39,886 nucleotides of DNA from the NCBI GenBank assembly GCA_014382605.1, contig JACNJM010000161.1:12812-52697 (forward strand), written 5' to 3'. The translations under genes were made by a program, and so were the position numbers. Shown here one piece after another: positions 35,169 to 39,886 of this stretch. The notes beneath the pieces are model-generated. The model had not been told where the DNA came from. It saw only the letters and a list, made by a program, of their open reading frames with translations, and did not search any database. Every line of letters begins with the position of its first letter. Positions within the stretch are counted from its first letter, which is position 1. The stretch comes from Anaerolineae bacterium (GTDB lineage Bacteria; Chloroflexota; Anaerolineae; Anaerolineales; UBA11858).

Positions 35169-35969
35169 TCACCCGATGGCAACGCGCAGATGTTGGGCAA
35201 GCGCGCCGAAATGCGGCGTGTAGCGCAAACTTTCTTCCCGCGGGCGTGGCAGGTCGACACTCACATCCAAGCGGATAGTTGCGGGGCGCGGCCCCAGCAC
35301 CAGCACCCGGTCGGCCAGGTATACCGCTTCGTCAATCGCATGAGTCACCATAATAATCGTTTTGCGCTCCATCCGGCTCCCGTTGCGCGCATTTCCGCGA
35401 GCGTCAATTGCAATGCGCAGCAATTCAGCTCCCATCTGTTCGCGCGTCAGCGCATCCAGCGCGCCAAAGGGTTCATCCAGCAGCAGTACATCGGGATCAT
35501 GCACCAGGGCGCGCGCAATCGCCACACGCTGCGCCATCCCCCCTGAAAGATCGCGCGGCAGCCAATCGGCAAAGCCTTGCAGGCCTACCAATTCAATCAA
35601 TTCATGAACCCGGGGCGCAATTTCGCTATCCGGCGCGCCCTGCAATTCCAGGGGCAGGGCAATATTGGCAAATACGGTGCGCCAGGGCATCAGATTGGCA
35701 TTTTGGAAAACAAAGCCCACCCCACGGCGCGGCCCTTGCAACGCTTCGCCGCGAAACAACACTTCGCCATCCGTGGGAGCCAGCAATCCACCCAAAACGC
35801 GCAGCAATGTGCTTTTGCCACATCCCGAAGGGCCAAGCACACCCACAAATTCCTGGCGCTCCACCGTAAAAGAGAGCGGATTCAAAACTTGCAGGTCACC
35901 GTTCGCATCTGAAAAAGTGACCTGCAAGTCTTTCACCGAGAGAATCGGCTCATTCTTCGACAAAGTCAT
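35169..35969 (-). CDS. ABC transporter ATP-binding protein (probable riboflavin/flavin uptake)
   Basis: Walker A GPSGCGKSTLLR, LSGGMAQRVAIARAL, DVLLLDEPFGALDALTR (SsuB/TauB class); third gene of the FMN-riboswitch operon. Confidence 0.85.
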   Translation of the reverse strand: MTLSKNEPILSVKDLQVTFSDANGDLQVLNPLSFTVERQEFVGVLGPSGCGKSTLLRVLGGLLAPTDGEVLFRGEALQGPRRGVGFVFQNANLMPWRTVFANIALPLELQGAPDSEIAPRVHELIELVGLQGFADWLPRDLSGGMAQRVAIARALVHDPDVLLLDEPFGALDALTREQMGAELLRIAIDARGNARNGSRMERKTIIMVTHAIDEAVYLADRVLVLGPRPATIRLDVSVDLPRPREESLRYTPHFGALAQHLRVAIG

Positions 35970-36945
35970 TGGTAAAAGCGGATTCCAAATCCAGCGGCGC
36001 GTCAATCAACTGCATATCCAGCAGTACCGCTTGCATATTTTCCCAGGCCTGAAGATCAGAATAGCCAATGGGTTCACGCTGATAGAGCGCAATAGATGCG
36101 CGTAGAATGTCGAGTTGTACGTGAATGTCGGCATCTTCAAGACCATCGACATATTTTTTGGCAATCTCATAGGCATCTTCGGGGTGTGCTATCGTGTAAC
36201 GTATCCCGCTGAGGGTGGCTTGCACCATACCGCGTACCAATTCCGGATTGTTGGCAATAGTGGTTTCATTGGTCAATAATCCGTTAGAGACCAGGTGCGC
36301 ATAATCGGCCACGGCAATTACATCCACATCGTAGCCCTGTGCCTGCAACTGAATCGGCTCGTTGGCAATATAGCCCACCACAGCGTCTTCTTGCCCGGCG
36401 ACCAGGGCTTCTACCTGATTGAAGCCAATCGAGTCAAGAGTCAGGTCGCTCTCCTGCAATCCGGCGGTAGCCAACAACGCCCGCAAGCCAATATAGTTGG
36501 CCCCAAATGGCCCCGGCAACCCAACGCGTTTTCCGGCGAGGTCTGCCGGTTCGGTGATGCCATCTTCGGTCATGGCAACCACCGCCACGGGGTAGTCGCC
36601 GTACCAGGCCATTGTATACACAACCGGCAACCCTTGATTGCGCGCCATCAGCACCTGTTCCCCGGAAACAACGGAAAACTGAACTTCATCCGCGCCAACC
36701 AGGGCAACCCCATCGGTCTCGAAACTATAATCAAACTCAATTTCGATACCCGCTTTCTCGTAGAAGCCCAATTCGACGGCCACATAAAAGGGCGTGTACT
36801 GCACATTGGGAATATAGCCCATCGGCAGACGGATGTGCGCTAGCTCCTGTGAGGTGGGCGCGACCTGCTCCGGGGCTGGCGCGGCCTGACAGGCGGTGAG
36901 CATCAGCCCGAGGATGAGTGTGATTGAAAGAGCGATCTTTTTCAT
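35950..36945 (-). CDS. ribY: ABC transporter substrate-binding lipoprotein, NMT1/THI5-like (RibY-type)
   Basis: Lipobox LMLTAC; GYIPNVQYTPFYVAVELGFYEKAGIEIEFDYSFETDGVALV; in FMN-riboswitch operon. Confidence 0.78.
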   Translation of the reverse strand: MKKIALSITLILGLMLTACQAAPAPEQVAPTSQELAHIRLPMGYIPNVQYTPFYVAVELGFYEKAGIEIEFDYSFETDGVALVGADEVQFSVVSGEQVLMARNQGLPVVYTMAWYGDYPVAVVAMTEDGITEPADLAGKRVGLPGPFGANYIGLRALLATAGLQESDLTLDSIGFNQVEALVAGQEDAVVGYIANEPIQLQAQGYDVDVIAVADYAHLVSNGLLTNETTIANNPELVRGMVQATLSGIRYTIAHPEDAYEIAKKYVDGLEDADIHVQLDILRASIALYQREPIGYSDLQAWENMQAVLLDMQLIDAPLDLESAFTNDFVEE

Positions 36946-37019
36946 ATGAAGTTCTCCTGTTTTAATTTTTGACCGAAGACGGAAGACCGGAGACTGGGCG
37001 TTCGGTCATCGGTCTCCCG

Positions 37020-37790
37020 TCATCCGTCTTTTGTTTCACGTCGCTGCCAGGCCAACAGATGGTTTTCTAAAGCCACGACCAGCCCATACAGCGCCAGCGC
37101 CAGCGCAACTAATACAAAAACAGCTACAAATACCAGGGCGGTATCATACATGCCGCGCCCTACATTGATGAGAAATCCCAACCCGCGATCCGCGCCCACA
37201 AATTCACCCACCACCGCGCCGATCACCGCCAATGTTGCGCCCACGCGCAGCCCACCCAGAAATACGGGCATTGCAGCGGGAACTTCCAGGTGGCGCAATA
37301 TTTGCCAGCGCGTGGCCTGGAGTGAGCGCATCAGGGCGTATAAATCTTCGGGGACGGCGCGCACCCCAACGATCGTGTTGATCAACACTGGAAAGAAAAC
37401 AATCAGCGCGGCGATAAGCACCTTCGAGAGCAGTCCCGGCCCCAGCCAGATTACAAGCAGCGGGGCAACCGCAACCATCGGCACCGACTGACTGGCAACA
37501 ATATACGGGGCCAGAAATCGCTCGACCGGGCGCGATTTCGCCAGTAGATAACCTGTCAGCGTGGCAAGAATTAACCCTAACGACAAACCCAGCAATACTT
37601 CAAACAGGGTCACTCCCAAATGACGCAACAGGCTGCCATCTTCCAGGATTTGCATAAAGCGGCGCGCTACATTCCCCGGCGATGGCAGCACAAAAGCCGG
37701 TAAGTCAGCTGTCCACACGATCAACTGCCAAAGCAGCAACATCCCGAGCAGCGAAACGATCACAAAAATGACGCGCTGTGTATCTTTCAT
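37020..37790 (-). CDS. ribX: ABC transporter permease (RibX-type)
   Basis: BPD permease signature GGLRVGATLAVIGAVVGEFVGADRGLGFLI; first gene downstream of FMN riboswitch. Confidence 0.8.
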   Translation of the reverse strand: MKDTQRVIFVIVSLLGMLLLWQLIVWTADLPAFVLPSPGNVARRFMQILEDGSLLRHLGVTLFEVLLGLSLGLILATLTGYLLAKSRPVERFLAPYIVASQSVPMVAVAPLLVIWLGPGLLSKVLIAALIVFFPVLINTIVGVRAVPEDLYALMRSLQATRWQILRHLEVPAAMPVFLGGLRVGATLAVIGAVVGEFVGADRGLGFLINVGRGMYDTALVFVAVFVLVALALALYGLVVALENHLLAWQRRETKDG

Positions 37791-37857
37791 GATTAACCCT
37801 GATTGACTGACAAACTTATCAAACTTCAGGCCTTACGCACTTGCGATAGAAGAAGCC

Positions 37858-37908
37858 CGAAAATAGGGGTGCATGGGGTGCTACGCACCCCATGCACCCC
37901 TATTTTCG
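37858..37908. repeat. Perfect 24-bp inverted repeat with 3-nt loop in ribX leader
   Basis: cgaaaataggggtgcatggggtgc-tac-gcaccccatgcacccctattttcg. Confidence 0.85.
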
Positions 37909-37947
37909 TTAATTTTTTTAACGAACTGTGTAACTCCCAAGTATTAC

Positions 37948-37975
37948 AAAAAAAGCCCCGATCTAAACCGGGGCT
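37948..37975 (-). terminator. Intrinsic terminator (riboswitch expression platform candidate)
   Basis: Minus strand AGCCCCG-GTTTAGAT-CGGGGCT-TTTTTT. Confidence 0.8.
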
Positions 37976-38132
37976 GAAGGAGTCAAATAACCTCCGCACT
38001 TCAGTATAAGGTCAACTGAAGTGGTCAAAGCGCAACAAGAACACTCGCTTTGACGCAAAACCCCGAAAACGAACGTTTCCGGGGCAACTAAGCAACCACT
38101 TTAGCCCACTGCGGGCATCAATAGCTGATTCA

Positions 38133-38245
38133 CCTTCTTCCATCCGGACTTTACCGTCGGTTCCGGAATTACACCGGATCATGCGCTTAAGTGCGCTCGC
38201 GGACTTTACCGCCGGTCGGGAATTGCACCCTGCCCCGAAGATGAT
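38133..38245 (-). ncRNA. FMN riboswitch (RFN element)
   Basis: Minus strand CTTCGGGGCAGGGTGCAATTCCCGACCGGCGGTAAAGTCCGCGAGC...GATCCGGTGTAATTCCGGAACCGACGGTAAAGTCCGGATGGAAGAAGG matches the RFN consensus throughout. Confidence 0.95.
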
Positions 38246-38359
38246 ATTCAATTGTGGAAGGATTATAACCGTTCCAAAATTCACAGTCAACAGGACAAAA
38301 AGCATGAACAAGGCTTTGAAAAAGCCGTGGCGTTGGCGACTGCCAGTCGCAACCGATTC

Positions 38360-39208
38360 TTACGGGGCAGTTTCAACCGGTGCCAGAAAATAATTGGTTC
38401 CAGATGCAGGGGCTTCTGCCGTCCAGCCGGTAGCTCCATTTTCACGCTCAAGCTGCCACCACAGGTAGGTTCCATCGCAAAAAGTGTCGCCAAGCACATT
38501 CACTTGTTCGCCGGGCAACATTGTTGCTACCCAATTATTCCCTATTCCGGGCGATGAACGGAAATTAACATTCGTAAGCACTTCGGCTTGTCCACCGGGA
38601 ACCAGCCGGGGTGGGGAGGCCTGTGAACATTCGGCAATAACAACTGCTTCTTCCGTGGGGGCAGGTTCCTCGGCTACGACTTCTTCTTGGGGAACGGCTA
38701 GCCAGGCATGGCTTTCTACATCCCAGTAGTATTTTGCCGCATAACTATCGTCAAATAACACCCAATCGTACTCACCCTCAGACGATAGCTGCAGATCAGT
38801 CATGTCACCGGGGATCACTGGAACCCAGCCGTTTCCAGCCTCGTTAAGTTGATATAGCTGATTTCCATCGGCATCGAGGACGAAACCGCTTTCGGAGTCG
38901 TAAGCGAGGCCTGCGCTTGGTTCGGGAAGGGGCGGCAGTTCCACCTCGGGGGTGGGTTGCATATCTTCGGCGGGGGTTTCTGGCTCGACGGGTTCGGGTT
39001 GCTGGGTGGGTTCAGGCGCATCCGTGGACACAGGAACAACTTCGGTTTCAGCCGCGGCAACTTCGGCAGTCTCGGCGGGTGGCGCTGCGGGGGCCGCGAC
39101 CTCACCTTTGGGGAGAGTCAAGCCCAGAGCGACTACCGCCAGCAGCAGCACAATCGCAACGATCAGCTTAAAACTATCATACGAAATAAATCCACGCTTC
39201 GCTTCCAT
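38360..39208 (-). CDS. Membrane-anchored protein with Pro/Glu-rich linker and C-terminal SH3b-like domain
   Basis: N-terminal TM; PEPTQQPEPVEPETPAEDMQPTPEVELPP linker; VLTNVNFRSSPGIGNNWVATMLPGEQVNVLGDTFCDGTYLWWQL. Confidence 0.65.
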   Translation of the reverse strand: MEAKRGFISYDSFKLIVAIVLLLAVVALGLTLPKGEVAAPAAPPAETAEVAAAETEVVPVSTDAPEPTQQPEPVEPETPAEDMQPTPEVELPPLPEPSAGLAYDSESGFVLDADGNQLYQLNEAGNGWVPVIPGDMTDLQLSSEGEYDWVLFDDSYAAKYYWDVESHAWLAVPQEEVVAEEPAPTEEAVVIAECSQASPPRLVPGGQAEVLTNVNFRSSPGIGNNWVATMLPGEQVNVLGDTFCDGTYLWWQLERENGATGWTAEAPASGTNYFLAPVETAP

Positions 39209-39214
39209 ATTGGT

Positions 39215-39619
39215 TTACTCCCGGCTTTGCTTGGCAAGTTCTTTGGCTTGATTGATGAGTTCGTCTTCATCGGCCAGGCGGCGGATTTCTTCGCCGACAA
39301 TTTCTTCAAGCCGCTGCGGGGTGAGGGCGCCCAATTGGGCGAATGAGAAAATTCCGCCTTCGTTGAGTTTGCGTTTGATCACCGGGCCAATGCCTTTGAT
39401 CTTCTCCAACGGGTCAATACGGACTTCGCCGCAATTTTCCAATTGGGCTTTGAGATCGGCAATCTCGGCGCGGGCCGCATCCAGTTCGGCAGATGATTGA
39501 GACGTGGTTTCAGCCGCCGCCTGCGGCTGCAATTTTTTGCGCCAGTAGACCCAATCGATCACCCATTCGAGCAACCAGCCCACGAGTACGCCAATTAGAA
39601 AAATAATCCAGGGATTCAC
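39215..39619 (-). CDS. TM protein with helix-hairpin-helix domain
   Basis: [61 protein letters not shown]. Confidence 0.7.
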   Translation of the reverse strand: MNPWIIFLIGVLVGWLLEWVIDWVYWRKKLQPQAAAETTSQSSAELDAARAEIADLKAQLENCGEVRIDPLEKIKGIGPVIKRKLNEGGIFSFAQLGALTPQRLEEIVGEEIRRLADEDELINQAKELAKQSRE

Positions 39620-39651
39620 AATATTTCCTCCAAAAGAATTGATAAAAGCCG

Positions 39652-39695
39652 AGTAAAAAAGACTAGACTCGCGCTCCTCGGAGCGCGAGTCTAGT
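39652..39695 (-). terminator. Intrinsic terminator
   Basis: actagactcgcgctc-ctcg-gagcgcgagtctagt, 15-bp perfect arms, T-run on the minus strand. Confidence 0.85.
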
Positions 39696-39786
39696 GTACA
39701 AGAAAAATCTATTCGGCGAAATCCGTAAATCTACGGATTTATGACCAGAGCATTTTTTAGACACGATTCTGAGAATTGCTCATAAG

Positions 39787-39886
39787 CTACTTGCAAGCCA
39801 TATCGGCGGCATCTGGCGCTTCGGCCTCAGGCCAACGGCGTTCGAACTCGGCGAGATATTGGGCGGCAATCTCAGCATTCGCGAGA
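39787..39886 (-). CDS. C-terminal fragment, possibly phospholipase D-like
   Basis: Hand translation ...LANAEIAAQYLAEFERRWPEAEAPDAADMACK*; AAQYLAEFERRW resembles the PLD-family nuclease C-terminus. Confidence 0.45.
   Translation of the reverse strand, partial: LANAEIAAQYLAEFERRWPEAEAPDAADMACK

Noticed and set aside
36295-36843. 182-aa plus-strand ORF
   Set aside because: Antisense to the well-supported NMT1/THI5-like binding protein.
38012-38311. 99-aa minus-strand ORF
   Set aside because: Runs through the FMN riboswitch and its expression platform; not a protein gene.

Overview
This is a gene-dense bacterial chromosomal window, most like Chloroflexi/Anaerolineae by gene content and style (inference only). 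The theme is respiratory and redox. In order it contains: (1) the C-terminus of a NapH/NosR-type polyferredoxin, a Crp/Fnr regulator, a secreted protein with a possible FmdE-like motif, and a clear Tat-type reductive-dehalogenase (RdhA) homologue; (2) a DUF1858/MarR unit with a palindromic operator over its promoter; (3) a 4.7-13.1 kb plus-strand block of polytopic membrane proteins, including two His-rich heme-copper-oxidase-like proteins, an SUMF1/FGE-like lipoprotein, a heme O synthase-like UbiA protein and two paralogous small membrane proteins. This block is the best candidate for an undescribed system; (4) a CruF/DUF422 carotenoid gene; (5) a full minus-strand cytochrome c maturation operon (ccmE-F-H-G-G-I-like-cyt c-A-B-C-D) with a Cys-type CcmE; (6) three multiheme cytochromes: an octaheme with a collagen-like tract, a NapC/NirT-type with CX3CH and CX4CH sites, and a decaheme made of two pentaheme modules; (7) a two-component system whose kinase has a periplasmic CXXCH, plus a degenerate receiver; (8) an FMN-riboswitch-controlled ABC transporter (RibXY type); (9) an SH3b protein, an HhH protein and a partial PLD-like C-terminus. 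No rRNA, tRNA, CRISPR array or transposase was recognised by eye. All family calls come from motif reading; no searches were run.
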